From NCBI GenBank assembly GCA_013407085.1, contig JACCGJ010010175.1, forward strand, positions 62,001-126,000: a DNA stretch of 64,000 bases. The letters run 5' to 3'. Below are positions 12,396 through 22,845 of this stretch, in pieces; within the stretch, counting starts at the first letter, position 1, and each line of letters begins with the position of its first letter. The DNA comes from Atriophallophorus winterbourni (Eukaryota > Platyhelminthes > Trematoda > Plagiorchiida > Microphallidae). Position numbers and translations under genes: made by a program. The notes beneath the pieces are model-generated. The model had not been told where the DNA came from. It saw only the letters and a program-made list of their open reading frames with translations, and searched no databases.

Positions 12396-12672
12396 CATTA
12401 GGGGTCGATATAAATTTTGTGGTAAAATGTCAGGAGGTGGTTCAACGAACAACAAGCAAACTATTTACCCAGTACTTCGGTACTGTACTCCTAACACCAG
12501 GCTAAATTCAAATGCCATTGGGTAGTGTGTTACATGCGGAAACACATTGGAGTCTCACTTCCATTTCTGATTTCATTGTCTAAACTTGGGTAACCTGACA
12601 GTATCTTAGCCCACGTGCAGTCAAAGACTGTGCGGCACTTCCTGGATCAGGCTTGTGAGTTCATACATACAT
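12381..12672 (+). repeat. R1 short repeat, tandem copy 2
   Basis: Second head-to-tail R1 unit with the same landmark order ('ggctaaatt', 'gcggaaacacattggagtc', 'cccacgtgcagtc', 'cctggatcaggcttgtg', 'catacatacata'). Relative to copy 1 it has about 70 extra bases before the 'gctaaatt' landmark. Confidence 0.75.
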
Positions 12673-13059
12673 AGATGCAAATATCGCAGCATTGGCGCCG
12701 CAACATTTGGTCCTGTCTAGTAACCCGATGATTGATAAAATACATCAGAGTAAGTTTTGATTATATGCATTTTAAATCAGAACAAACAAATTAAATGTTC
12801 CGGTTAGGCTTACTATTCCTTTCCATTTCAGTCTCGAAAGTAACTCAATTGACAGAATTTATCGATTCTTGGAATATTAAAAAAGCAATGAAGGATCTCG
12901 GTTGCGAAGATGTCCTAAATGAGATAAATAAGAGGAACATTTAACAAATATACTTTGATCGGTCTGTAGATTGCTAATGTGAACGCGGAAACACTTCGCT
13001 GTATACACCACGGGGATGACCTCCCGTGCCACTTGACATTGCTTGTTGTTATTTCGAGG

Positions 13060-13640
13060 TTGAGTAGTGTAAGGTACTCCTTTCTTTTTCTTTCTTTTGT
13101 GCAACTATCTCCTCCTGGAGGATGAGTCGGTTTCAATGAAGGTTCTTGCGAATTTGGGTACAAAGCGGCGTCCCCAGCACCACTCGGCGTTTGTTCGAGT
13201 CAGCTTCTCTAGCCTTTGCACAACAAAGTGCGACCTGCAAGGCAGCAGGGGGTTGCCAGAAAGAGGTGGTCTTCCAGACTCTGTTCCAGGTTTTTCTCCC
13301 AAAGCCTTTCCCGCGATCGGGTATCCCGCAAGGCAGCGGAGGTTTAAAATCAGGGTTTTCCTTCCCTTAGATGAAATGCCCTCCCAGACTAACGATCTCC
13401 ATCTGATCGAAGCAAACTGGTTTTCAGGCGCCAGTCACTCGCCTTCGCCACTTCTCCTGTTGGTAGAAGCAGTTCCGCCGGGCTCGGGGAGCCACTCGTG
13501 TAGGCCAGAAGCTAGACTTGGTTGTCTGAGGCTATTTGAGACGCGTGCCATATGGGAGCATTTTATAAACAGTGGGAGCTTATCCCCACTGCCACCCCCG
13601 GCTATGACAACCTTTGGAACCCGTACATCTTGTGCTAGTG
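13060..13640. repeat. GC-rich segment, probably a retroelement untranslated region
   Basis: The segment is clearly GC-richer than everything around it, with a sharp boundary near 13,640. It has an accidental 243-codon open frame (13,097-13,828) whose protein is unlike any family I know, is rich in Ser, Pro and Gly, and runs on past the composition boundary. Its character resembles the 5' untranslated parts of trematode non-LTR elements such as the one at 8.3-10.8 kb. This is an inference from composition only; no homologous piece elsewhere in the window proves it. Confidence 0.35.
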
Positions 13641-13962
13641 CCTCATGCAATTTAACAATAGATGTAGTGTACGGCATGTTCGACATCTTAGTGATCAAAG
13701 ACATTGGTATATGTACATCTCGAAAAAAGAGGTTTGGTTCGAAATGGTATAGAATGTTTGCTTCAATTAACGAGGGTCCCTGCTGTAACGAGACGCACAT
13801 TGGTTGCCTGAAGCACACATTTAAATGATCTCATTAGTTTTTTTATTATACTTGAATGTCAATCTTTACGTGAAACATACATGTATGAAATTAAAAGCAT
13901 GAAGCTAAACCAAGTGCGGTCCATTCTGATGGACTACATGTAGTATGAGATCCTCTCAGGTT

Positions 13963-14062
13963 GGTATGAATGCACAAGCCTGATCCAGGCAAAGTGCCGC
14001 ACAGTCAGACTGCACGTGGGCTAAGATACTGTCAGGTTGTCCAGGCATAAACAAATATGAGG
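13963..14062 (-). repeat. R1 short repeat, minus-strand copy (3' part)
   Basis: Reverse complement of the R1 terminal block: 'caagcctgatccaggcaaag', 'tgccgcacagtcagactgca', 'cgtgggctaagatactgtca' and 'ggttgtccagg' are all present. The upstream GAAAC block is missing. Confidence 0.75.
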
Positions 14063-14231
14063 GGTGAAATAGGTTGCGCAAGCCTGGACAAGATAATGAG
14101 ATTGCAACACATAACCATTGCACAAGTGCAGGCAACACTGGAAGTGTATTACGAATGATCAATGATTAAGACGTCTTGCCATCTATGGAGCAAGTTAACA
14201 TGTTCGGACCCATTAGATACGAAGAGCTTTT

Positions 14232-14445
14232 TAGTATGTATGGAATTACAAGTCTGATCTCAGGTAAGTGCCGCAGTCATAGACTGCACGTAGACTAAGA
14301 TACTGCCAGGTCGCCCAGGTCTAGTCAAATATGAGAAATTGTAGAGAGACTCTAGCGTATTTCCGCATGCAGCTCACTACCGTTGACGAACCAATTTAGC
14401 ATGGCGAAAGCTGTGCGCTGCACAACCGTGCTGTTAGTACACTCG
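14232..14445 (-). repeat. R1 short repeat, minus-strand copy (near full length)
   Basis: In reverse complement it shows 'gctaaattgg', 'caacggtagtgagctgc', 'atgcggaaatacgctagagt', 'acctgggcgacctggcagta', 'tacgtgcagtctatgac' and 'tgcggcacttacctgagatc', in the same order as the plus-strand copies. Confidence 0.75.
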
Positions 14446-14473
14446 TGAATGCATAAAAATGCAACTGTAGTGT

Positions 14474-14512
14474 GAAAGGATGCCGCAGTCCTCAATTATA
14501 CGTGGGCTGAGA
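14474..14512 (-). repeat. R1 short repeat, small remnant
   Basis: Only the 'tgccgcagtc....cgtgggctgagat' block remains, in the same orientation as the two copies just before it. The three minus-strand copies form a loose array. Confidence 0.5.
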
Positions 14513-15334
14513 TTTGTTGTCGACAAAAGCGCCATCAAACTTAAACTTGTTCCTGACATACTGGGCGAGCGAAGAAATGCACTAAGGGATATAAAGTTTG
14601 CACTGACTCAATTATCAGGGAACCGTGGTCAATTATCACCAGTAAAGTACTCTAGATTTACAAAAACATTTTTCTACCATTTCCTTTCCTACTTTTGCGA
14701 AAATAAGTTTAAAAAATATATTAAAAATGTTTAACACGATTGTCAAAGCCAAACGGACGAACTGCTTACAAATTGGACCCAAATCAACGTATCAAACCAT
14801 CACGTAGCATACTTTTGGAGTCAGAACGTCCATCTCCCCCACTTCCACATCACTATTATTTGACGACAAGAATTAAATCAGCGAGTATTGGGATAGTGAC
14901 AAAAAATACTTTGAAGCTACTGTCAATCAAGATTTCTATACCATCCACTGGATGGCCGATCCATACAATGTAAATTATTCAATGGAAACGCAATAAGTTC
15001 TCGTATCCTGTTCACTGACATACCACAACTTTCAATTCAGTTGGTGTGGCATGAAATATTTACCATACACAAAGCAATTACTCGTTCTGAAAGTCTGCTC
15101 GGCAGTTACAGTTTGAATGCGATCCTTCACACTCCTGCATTCTACGAAAACCTCCCGAATACTCGAAGCAGTGTTAATCACTTAAATTTTATCACAAAAA
15201 CAATCATTTATGTCTCATGTGTTTTGACTCGTACTTTATTGACGACACTCACAGATGTGTACGTGCCATCGCCTGGTGCCAACTTCTTCTGGTGAATCGA
15301 TTTCCAAAAACAATTTCTTTCTGTTCTCATAGGT
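14513..15334. other. No recognisable gene
   Basis: Two adjacent open frames of 84 and 77 codons (14,480-14,734 and 14,740-14,973) have no family signature. I see no repeat shared elsewhere in the window. Confidence 0.45.
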
Positions 15335-16240
15335 TCCACGTAGCTAAAAATTGCAGTCAACGTGCGACAAAGCTTGTCTGTGGTATGCACAACATGTCTT
15401 ACGGGGAAAGGTTACGCAGTTTAGATATATTCACCGTTACCTATCGTCTTCACCGCGGTGACATGTTACTTACCCACCGGATCTTGACTGACCCTTCCCA
15501 TCCATGCAACTCCCTATTCGTTCCATCTCCAAGCACTAACCTCCGAGGACATGAGCTCGAACTGTTACATCAACAGAGCAGGCTTGAATGTCGACACAGC
15601 TTTCTCTCTGTGAGAGTTTGCAGTCAGTGGAACACTCTCCCGGGCACGCTTTTTGAGACCGCTTCCTTCGGTTCATTCAAAGGTCTCCTCGATTCTCAAC
15701 TCCATGAAAGCTCCTATTCCCAAGTACCCCGTAAACACTATTTCCATTTTTTTTACAAACCCTACCGCATTTTTCCCAAACTCACTAGCTCGTGGCAACG
15801 GTAAGTTCTCTTTCTGTGCCATTTGCATTTTCGTCACAACCCCGCTAACTCTTTGCCAGTTTCATTGCTCTTCCAGATCCCAGTATCGGAAGTCCGTATA
15901 CACAGTTTCAACTGACCCTGGCCTGGGCAACCTGACAGTATCTTAGCCCACGTGCAGTCTCTAACTGTGCGACACTTTGCCTGGATCAGGCTTGTGCTTT
16001 CATACATACTGACCCTGTTCCGAGGGATGTGGTGGGTAGCCGTGTCCCGGGTTGACGCCCTACCTGTCCAAATGCTACAAAAATCCATTGATGGTGCAGG
16101 CTAAACGCGAATGAGGCCCGCTATAAGGCCATGAAAACCCAAACATTTCTCTCTTTGCTTTTTTGACCCACCGCTCAATCTATCCTGCGGTTTGTACAAG
16201 CCCTTAGCTTTTTATACCGTAATAAACTGTTGAACTATTC
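15335..16240 (+). mobile_element. Non-LTR retrotransposon family C, 3' end
   Basis: The plus strand encodes the RT C-terminal region of a CR1-like ORF2, different from families A and B: 'SQRATKLVCGMHNMSYGERL', 'LHRGDMLLTHRIL' and 'FLSVRVCSQWNTLPG', followed by 'SFKGLLDSQL'. The frame stays open from 15,217 to 15,804, which makes it one of the better-kept fragments. A 3' untranslated tail runs to about 16,240 with an AATAAA-type sequence near 16,220. An R1 repeat is inserted at 15,921-16,007 in this tail. The RT catalytic part is missing, so it is a 5'-truncated copy. Confidence 0.75.
15921..16007 (+). repeat. R1 short repeat with a 10-bp target-site duplication
   Basis: An 87-bp, 5'-truncated R1 copy from 'gcctgggcaacctgacagta' to 'ctttcatacat'. 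It is flanked by perfect copies of 'actgaccctg' at 15,911-15,920 and 16,008-16,017. The duplication proves it arrived as an insertion into the older family C element, and defines the R1 3' end as 'catacat'. Confidence 0.85.
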
Positions 16241-16827
16241 TACTGAATGCAAACTCAGACCTTATATATAGTTTTGTTGCGATTGAACATTTTTGCCAAC
16301 GGACCAACTAGTCGAACGCAGAATAATTCATATGGACCCAATTTCTCTGAGTAGTAGAGTGCTTTGCTCCGGTCCATGGCACAAACGTATAAAGATGAAG
16401 CCACTAACCACAAAAAACGGAAAGCAAATTCGGTCTAATGAGACTTTAGAACCTCAAATTGTTGCTTGTTTTCCACTAGGTGCATGATTCACAGAGATCA
16501 GTATAAAAACTTTTATTCTTATGATACAACCAAACAACCGAGCTTTCTTGCTTTCGGCGTTTATTGTCGCGACCACAGTCATCCAACATGAACCACATAA
16601 ACTCTAATGACGCAACACACAAACAATCGAAAACACTTCAAACCAGAAAACCAAAAAATGCAAATATAGTTTAGGCGAAGATTTCATTAACGAAATCAGA
16701 ATATATCACTATGTTATCTTTAGCTAGAAACGAGAAACAGATTGATCAATTTTCCAAAACGTATTTTAGCGCTTCGGGATCGGGTGAAAGGAATTTTAAT
16801 CCTTCTGGTGTATTTGTCATTGGTGGT
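16241..16827. other. No recognisable gene; one unexplained 64-codon frame
   Basis: An open frame at 16,293-16,487 (plus strand) reads 'MPTDQLVERRIIHMDPISL...' and is unusually free of low-complexity sequence, but I do not recognise it and see no convincing splice sites. It lies downstream of the small gene on the minus strand. Confidence 0.35.
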
Positions 16828-17643
16828 TCACGATAAGTTCCAAGGTTCATAACCGAAATCGCCTGAAATATCAATATTAAATGGACCTACCATGTATACA
16901 GATATTAAACATACAGCCGATGTTACAAATAGAAATCTGTTATATTTTTTATTTCTTTCTTGATGCATTTTTTGCCAGCTACCCGATGGAATTAAAAGTT
17001 CATCATAATGTGCTGCTGGAGGCCTCATGGGGAAATGAGAATTGCGTGAAGCCACACGATCTGTGAATTTCGAAGAAAAGTTAGCTCACTTATTGGTAAG
17101 TTCCTGAGAGAATGGTTGAAAATCGTCCGTGTTAACATCTCGATGTTTAAAATACCTTACAATAGTAACGGCCTTGAACTAATGATGGCGCCTTTTCTTC
17201 TTTTTCTTCGTATTCCTGATGGACGACTGAGGGCAGAACACTTGCGAGCCGTATCTTTTTAAAATCAGCAAAATAATACATCAGAACATAGGATAAAGGA
17301 GTCCTGGCTAGTTTTGTACATCTTTACATTGATTTTAAGGAGTGTCTTAACCAGGAGTTGGTTGAAATTATTCTCAGAATTAGATGTGATTGCCGGAGGA
17401 GCACTTACAAGTTATCAGCTCTCGTTACCAGCGTCGATCATTGTGTTGAAAAGATTGTCCATATTGAGCCTTCCAGGTTTTTAAGAAAGTTCGCGCAGTA
17501 TGTCACCATCTGCCCTTAGTAATATGCCGCGAGTTAGCATCAACTCGCAGCGCACAGGCGAATACTAAAAGTTAAACACTCTCCACATGCGGACGGTAGA
17601 ATCTTGCTCCGTTTAATATGCATCGCATTCTCTTTATCGACAT
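16828..17643 (-). CDS. Small mitochondrial-type single-pass membrane protein (two exons)
   Basis: The last exon (17,060-16,828) begins after a good acceptor 'ttcgaaattcacag' and ends at TGA 16,830-16,828. It encodes about 76 residues with 'HYDELLIPSGSWQKMHQERN', 'KKYNRFLF' and one hydrophobic segment 'FLFVTSAVCLISVYMVG', ending 'YEPWNLS'. The 'D-L-x-P-x-GSWQ ... KYN' pattern before a single membrane helix resembles the deltamethrin-resistance/prag01 family, small mitochondrial inner-membrane proteins related in form to cytochrome c oxidase subunit 7B. A candidate first exon at 17,643-17,580 starts with ATG and encodes a basic leader, 'MSIKRMRCILNGARFYRPHV', fitting a mitochondrial presequence; splicing at a weak GTGTTT donor keeps the reading frame. 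Together they give about 98 residues. Exon 2 looks real; exon 1 and the family name are inference. Confidence 0.5.
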
Positions 17644-17652
17644 AGTCGAGCG

Positions 17653-18129
17653 ATGGAAATGATTGCCATTAACATGATTGGTTTCCATGTAATTTTGGTT
17701 TACCTTTTTCAAAACAACCGGCAAGCATTTGTCAAGTGTTTGATCGAACTGCTCTTCCGTGGTTGCAACGAAGGCTGTTCCCCGTTGGCCATTCCAGATG
17801 GTTACTTTAGCAGCAAGCTGTTAAGACCTCCCCTTCTGAAGCTTCTCAGCATGAACTCTCGTTCTGGCATTCGTTGTGAGCGTGAACCACATCAACTTCT
17901 GGTTGCAGTATTGTCCTACGCGCTTGACAGCTCACTAACTATATTACGACACTCATCTATGCAGTCGCTCCAGCGTATAACACTCTCCGATTTTCAGTGT
18001 GTAGACAGCTGGGAGTCCATATTAGAGTATAGCAGCGGAGGATATAACAGAGAACGATCTAAGGATCGCATACAGAAAATGGTTTGGTTTTCCGATTTTT
18101 TTCGCAGTGTCAGTTGTGGTTTTCAATGA
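17653..18129 (+). other. Unrecognised 158-codon open frame
   Basis: This is one of the longer open frames outside the retroelements. The predicted protein starts 'MEMIAINMIGFHVILVYLFQ', has a Leu/Ser-rich middle and no motif I know. It begins 10 bp from the candidate exon 1 of the divergent minus-strand gene. The local GC content is higher than in the flanks, which suggests a decayed coding element, possibly on the other strand. No function is assigned. Confidence 0.25.
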
Positions 18130-20039
18130 TATTTCAATTACAAAGTCTATTAACCTTCACATGATGTTTCTATCGATGTAATGTGAACGATGTTATCGAC
18201 CAGATCCTGAGTGAAAAAGGGCACCTTTTTCAGTTTTTAACGGGAATAACCACTCCTTTCACCACGCCAGAATTTTAGTAATTTTTCTTGAACGTTGTAG
18301 CATCGCCTCAGCATAGATGCCAAAGACTATAATTTAGGTTCGTCAGAAAATAATTAAAACGTCAATTGGAATACGGTTGGTATATCATTAGTAAACAGAA
18401 AAGAACCGAATACTGTAGCTCTAGAATCTGAACTCAGGAAAAGCGCTGCGGAAACAAACATGATTTGACTACCCCAACAGAAAATCCGCTATATAATAGA
18501 GCGAAGTGTCGTTGATATTCTGCTCGCGATTAGACTGTAATGTTTTATGTGGTTAAGGGCTTTTGCTGGAGGAAATAAAAATCGCATCAACTGAATCACT
18601 TTCATCGATTATATTGCATTCTGTTAATAGAATATAAAGAATTGATTTATGATTATTGAACCCATACTGTTCAGCGCTTTAACTTTGTTACGCTGCCACG
18701 CGAGCGCGAACATCTGTGCAAACAGCATGGTTCAAATCGTGATCGATCATCTAATCAATCATTTAACCGATCAAAGCAGTGATCCCGTTCACTAAGCCGA
18801 AGGCTACCAAACCTTGGCTATCTAATTTACGACCTTTTCGTTATGGCCTGAAAAGGAAACAAACGATTAGGTGGAGATTGGGAAGTACAGTTTCCAGCAA
18901 ATGTTTGAAGAATTATAGAATTACATTTTGGGGTTTTGTAAAGATAAAATATGTTGTTAAACATCTATTAAAATGCTACGCCACTGTTAGAATACGTTAA
19001 GAAATTAAATCTTGACTTCTTGATTTGTGGTCTTGGGACAGTGGGATCTGATTTCACGGAAGTCGTTGTGACAATACACTTGAGGTGTTAGCCAGACCTT
19101 GTAGTATCTCAACAGTGATGACGGAAATTTTAATAGAACCAAAAATGGCAATTAGTTTCAACCAAATGCAGTAGCAAGAACAATTTGAAAACTCTCAGGC
19201 AAGATTTCTGGAGATAGTTAAACTAACTCTCCTAAATCAATAAATCTCGTCAAGTGCACAAGAATGTATCCCTCTGCCAGAGACTCGGACTTAACATATA
19301 GTTGAGTTATACTTCGACCATGATGCCGGCGTGATATTCGATATCTGGTTCCATAACTACGGAACCATGTTCCGGTGGACGTGCAGCACGTTTGTGAAGC
19401 GAAGAAAATCAGACTACTGTTGCGCAAAATGAGAGTAACTGAATTACTACAAATTTAGAAATTTTATTCTCAGAAAACACAGCTCACACATGAAATTTGA
19501 CGGTCCCATCTCAATACTTACTCAGATATTCGGCAAACAGGCGCCCAACGGCGGTGAAGGAATAAGACAAATATGGGATAACGAGAAATCAAAAAATGAA
19601 TCTTTTTTAGTGATTTGTACAGTCTTCTGTTTAGTATCATCTTAATTTGGGTAATTAATATGTTAGATATTATCGTTTCATTTTGATTACTGATGGCGCC
19701 ATATTGATCTATCATTTCATTAATTTTATGTACGTTTACTTAGTCAACATTATTGTTGTTGTTGTTAGTCAACATTATTAATCTGGTTAATACCATTTGT
19801 GCATAGGCAACACACTCATTAATAACAATATACTCTTTGTCCATGCGCGGTCTCCGTTCTTCTGTGGTTGTCTCAGAGTCCAAATTGTATGTGTATATAA
19901 CTGGAACCCACGCAGTTTCACGATCCATTCCTCACTATCCACTACAAATTGATCAGCCCGAACACACATTCAATTGGACTGGACCTATACGATACTCACT
20001 ATAAACCATAATACAAATAACGAGGAAAAAGAGGAAGAT
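18130..20039. other. No recognisable gene
   Basis: Short open frames only. A 69-codon minus-strand frame (19,427-19,218) containing 'YVKSESLAEGYILVHLTRF' is not recognised. A short GTT-type microsatellite lies at about 19,753-19,768. If the gypsy element had a 5' LTR it should lie at the right end of this stretch, but I could not define one by eye. Confidence 0.45.
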
Positions 20040-21055
20040 AATTTTATCAATCAATTAATAATACCTGTCTTGGACACGACAGATCCACGTTTCTGGTTTG
20101 CACAAATCGAAGTTCTATTCGAGTCAAACCGTGCTTAAATATAACGCACACGCTAGAACCCCGTTGTTGACATGTTTTCAACCTTCATTACCAGAGAAGT
20201 TGCTGATTTAATTTATGATCAACCTACCACATATCACTACCATAAACTCAAATCTGCAATTATCTCCTGAATTGTATCCATCGAAGAGCAACACTTGCAA
20301 AACTATCATTTAGTGCCTAGCTGGGTGATAGAACACCTTTACAACACTTACACCACTTGTTACAGCAACCGAGGACTAAGAAATTTAGCGAACGATTGCT
20401 ACGACAGATCTGGTTTCTGAGTTTGCCGAACGATTTTCGCAAATTTCTGGTTATCATGGAAAAAGACATTAAACTAGAAAGGCTTGGTGAACTTGCAGTT
20501 GAAGTCTATGACAGCTCTCGTGACACATCAATCTGCACGGTCAGCAAATCTTTTTCCACTCCTTGTACTTCGAGTGCAAATTTGAACAAGGTTATATCTA
20601 ATTTGAAATTTCGGATAAGTTAATTGACTTTATAAATCCAGAACATAAACTGAAGTCGAAGCCGTTCTCGCAGTGGAAAGAACCACAATTAGAGCACTTG
20701 ATCACAACCAAACACGAAAATCAGTGGTATGCTACTATCAACGCGGTTCCGGTGCGAAAGCCAAGAAATGCACGTCCCCATGAAGCTTCAAAACACAACA
20801 TCATAATCATGGAAACCGCAAATCCTGGCAATAGAATCTGGAAATAACACCAGCTGCTTATTCTATGCCACTGATGGTTCAACAATGATGCGTTTCATAA
20901 TCGACGCGGGAGGCGAACTGATTGTCATCCCAATCACAAACAACGAACGCAGAAACCACCCTTGATAGATTCTACAAGCGTCCAACGGTACTCGAATAAC
21001 CACATACGGCCAACAAACACTTTACTTTGTGTACGCCCCTGACCTACTTCTTTAA
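20040..21055 (+). pseudogene. Ty3/gypsy gag and protease region, decayed
   Basis: Plus-strand gag signature: 'TDPRFWFAQIEVLFE', 'ITREVADLIYDQPTT' and 'YHKLKSAIIS', then 'RLLRQIWFLSLPNDFRKFLV' in the frame 20,357-20,623. This is the order in Ty3/gypsy gag proteins with the 'LWFAQVE' capsid motif. A zinc-knuckle-like 'CYYQRGSGAKAKKC' follows at about 20,730. The protease begins at about 20,855 as 'LLFYATDGSTMMRFIIDAGG'; the active-site D-T-G is D-A-G here. Stops and frameshifts throughout show it is dead. The region ends where a family A element is inserted and resumes at about 22,095. Confidence 0.75.
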
Positions 21056-22094
21056 CCTCTCTTTGACCCAAATTTTCGTTTCGATTAATTGAAAAAATGG
21101 CATCATTACCTCAATCTACAAAGGAGAAAACCGTTCCGAATTATCTAACTATCGATCAGTAAAACTACTATCGATGATCTCTAACGTGCTGGAGCGCCTT
21201 GTAGCAAACAGCGTCACAAAACATCTTGAAGACAGTTGTTTGCTCGCAGTCGAACAACACGGTTTCAAAAGAATCTGCTCTTGCCTTTTGAACCTTGTGC
21301 TAGCCCTCGATGACTGGACACAAGCTGTAGACAAAGATCTCACCATAAACGCTCCTTAACTTGATATATCCAAAGCATTCGAACACAGTCTGTTACTACA
21401 AAAAATTGAGCAATGTGGCATCAAGACTTAATTACTAAGCTGGTTTTAGGATTACCTCCGAAGGACATCATCCTCGTGCAGAAAATATATTATCTGATCA
21501 CCGAGCTTGTATGTGGTTTAAAGCACAAACAATACGTAGATCCGATTACAAGCCTCAATCTCCTCGACTCTCGCTCCGCAGTCTTACAGGCGACTAGATT
21601 CTTATGTTCAATATACTGCATACCCCGAACCATCCCTTGAATAAACTATTCACACAACTACCACCCAGAAGCAGCCGCAGTCAAGACTCTACAGTACTTA
21701 TATCTGACGCGAGACTGAACAGTCAAAGGTATTTTTATTCTGTATGTGTATGTTTTACCTGGAACTCCCTACCCCGTAACGTAGTACATTCACCCAATTT
21801 GGATATATTCAAATCGAACTTGGACAACTTCATCTCGACCAATCCGTACATTGAACCTATATATTCTGCACCATAAAAGCTTTGAACCCATGCATTGAAT
21901 TAAACTATACATCTTTACCCCATACAACCGGTTAAAAACAATTTCTGCCCTATGTATTTTAACCTGATTCCTGAACTGACCAGTAAGCAAACAAATCCCG
22001 TTTTACTACCTATGTTATTCGTAATTTCCATATTATTATGTGGTTGTTTGTAAAGCTATGTGCTTTTAGACCATTAAAATGAATTGAATTGACC
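21056..22094 (+). mobile_element. CR1-like family A copy A1, inserted in the gypsy element
   Basis: RT fingers: 'NYRSVKLLSMISNVLERLVA' (about 21,140-21,200), then 'LLAVEQHGFKR', 'LALDDWTQAVDKD' and 'DISKAFEHSLLLQKIEQCGI'. The palm and FADD block are deleted at about 21,460; the copy jumps to 'LVCGLKHKQYVDPITSLNLL' and 'RYFYSVCVCFTWNSLPRNVV' (to 21,870), then a 3' UTR ending 'gaccattaaaatgaattgaa' near 22,090. The last 500 bp match the minus-strand copy A2 (27.3-27.8 kb) closely. Gypsy coding sequence continues on both sides, so this is an insertion. Confidence 0.8.
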
Positions 22095-22756
22095 TCGGTC
22101 TGACAAGTAACTTACGGATTGCCGACCTCAAAATCCTTATCCTGGGACCTGATTTTCTCATACACTTTAATCTTTCAGTCAACATGAGTATAAGAAACTC
22201 ATCGACAATGTAACATTTTTGTAATTCACACACAAATTATTCGAGTCCTGATTCCCGATACTGCAAATAATTAAGTTTCTCTCATGAGGGAATGTTCGGA
22301 TATTTTCAAACCCTCTCCACTGAAACATGACATCAATCACAAACTTTTAACCCGTAGAATTCCGGTTTTCAGTAGACCACGCAGGCTAGCGTCTAACAAA
22401 CTTGATGCTGCCAAGCGAGAATTCGAGCGTATGATGGAACTCAGAATAATCCGTTTATCAATTTATCTTTTGCCACACCTCTTCATATGGTCAAAAAGTA
22501 CAAACTGGACGCCTGGCGTCCATGTGGCGATTATCGTACTTTGAATCGTGTAACGATCCCAGATCGATATAATATTCAGCACATACATGACTTCGCACTG
22601 TCTCTTCACGCAAAATTTGTGTTTTTGAAGTTTGATTCAGTGCGCGCATATCATCAAAGCCGCGTAGCTGACAAAGATATTTCGAAAATTGACATCACCA
22701 CTCATCATCAAGGTCGCGGGCTGCTCGAATTTGGTACGTGATCCCATTTGTTTGAT
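22095..22756 (+). pseudogene. Ty3/gypsy protease end and reverse transcriptase start
   Basis: Resumes with 'IADLKILILGPDFLIHFNLS', the C-terminal protease motif of gypsy elements (I-L-G-x-D-F-L). Then RT begins: 'HDINHKLLTRRIPVFSRPRR' and 'KREFERMMELRIIR', a frameshift at about 22,470, then 'KLDAWRPCGDYRTLN', 'TIPDRYNIQHIHDFA' and 'FLKFDSVRAYHQ' (the first catalytic block, with D in 'KFD'), then 'DISKIDITT' and 'GLLEF'. The frame breaks at 'EFVRDPIWF' near 22,755, where element B1 begins. Confidence 0.85.
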
Positions 22757-22845
22757 TACACTTGCTCTGGTTACATATTTTAACTCAATTGAATAATAAT
22801 AATAATATAATAATAATAATTGAAATAACATTGAAATAATATCTG

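Noticed and set aside
13097..13828. 243-codon open frame taken as a gene
   Set aside because: No family resemblance, odd composition, overlapping long frames on both strands as expected in GC-rich sequence, and it crosses a composition boundary.
12151..14512. CRISPR-like array from the repeated R1 units
   Set aside because: Units are long and variable, partly on opposite strands, and the DNA is plainly eukaryotic.
18725..18745. Possible tRNA B box 'ggttcaaatcg'
   Set aside because: No matching A box, acceptor stem or cloverleaf can be drawn around it. No tRNA gene was found anywhere in the window.
19218..19427. 69-codon minus-strand frame as a host exon
   Set aside because: Looks non-repetitive but has no recognised family and no convincing splice sites; not enough support.
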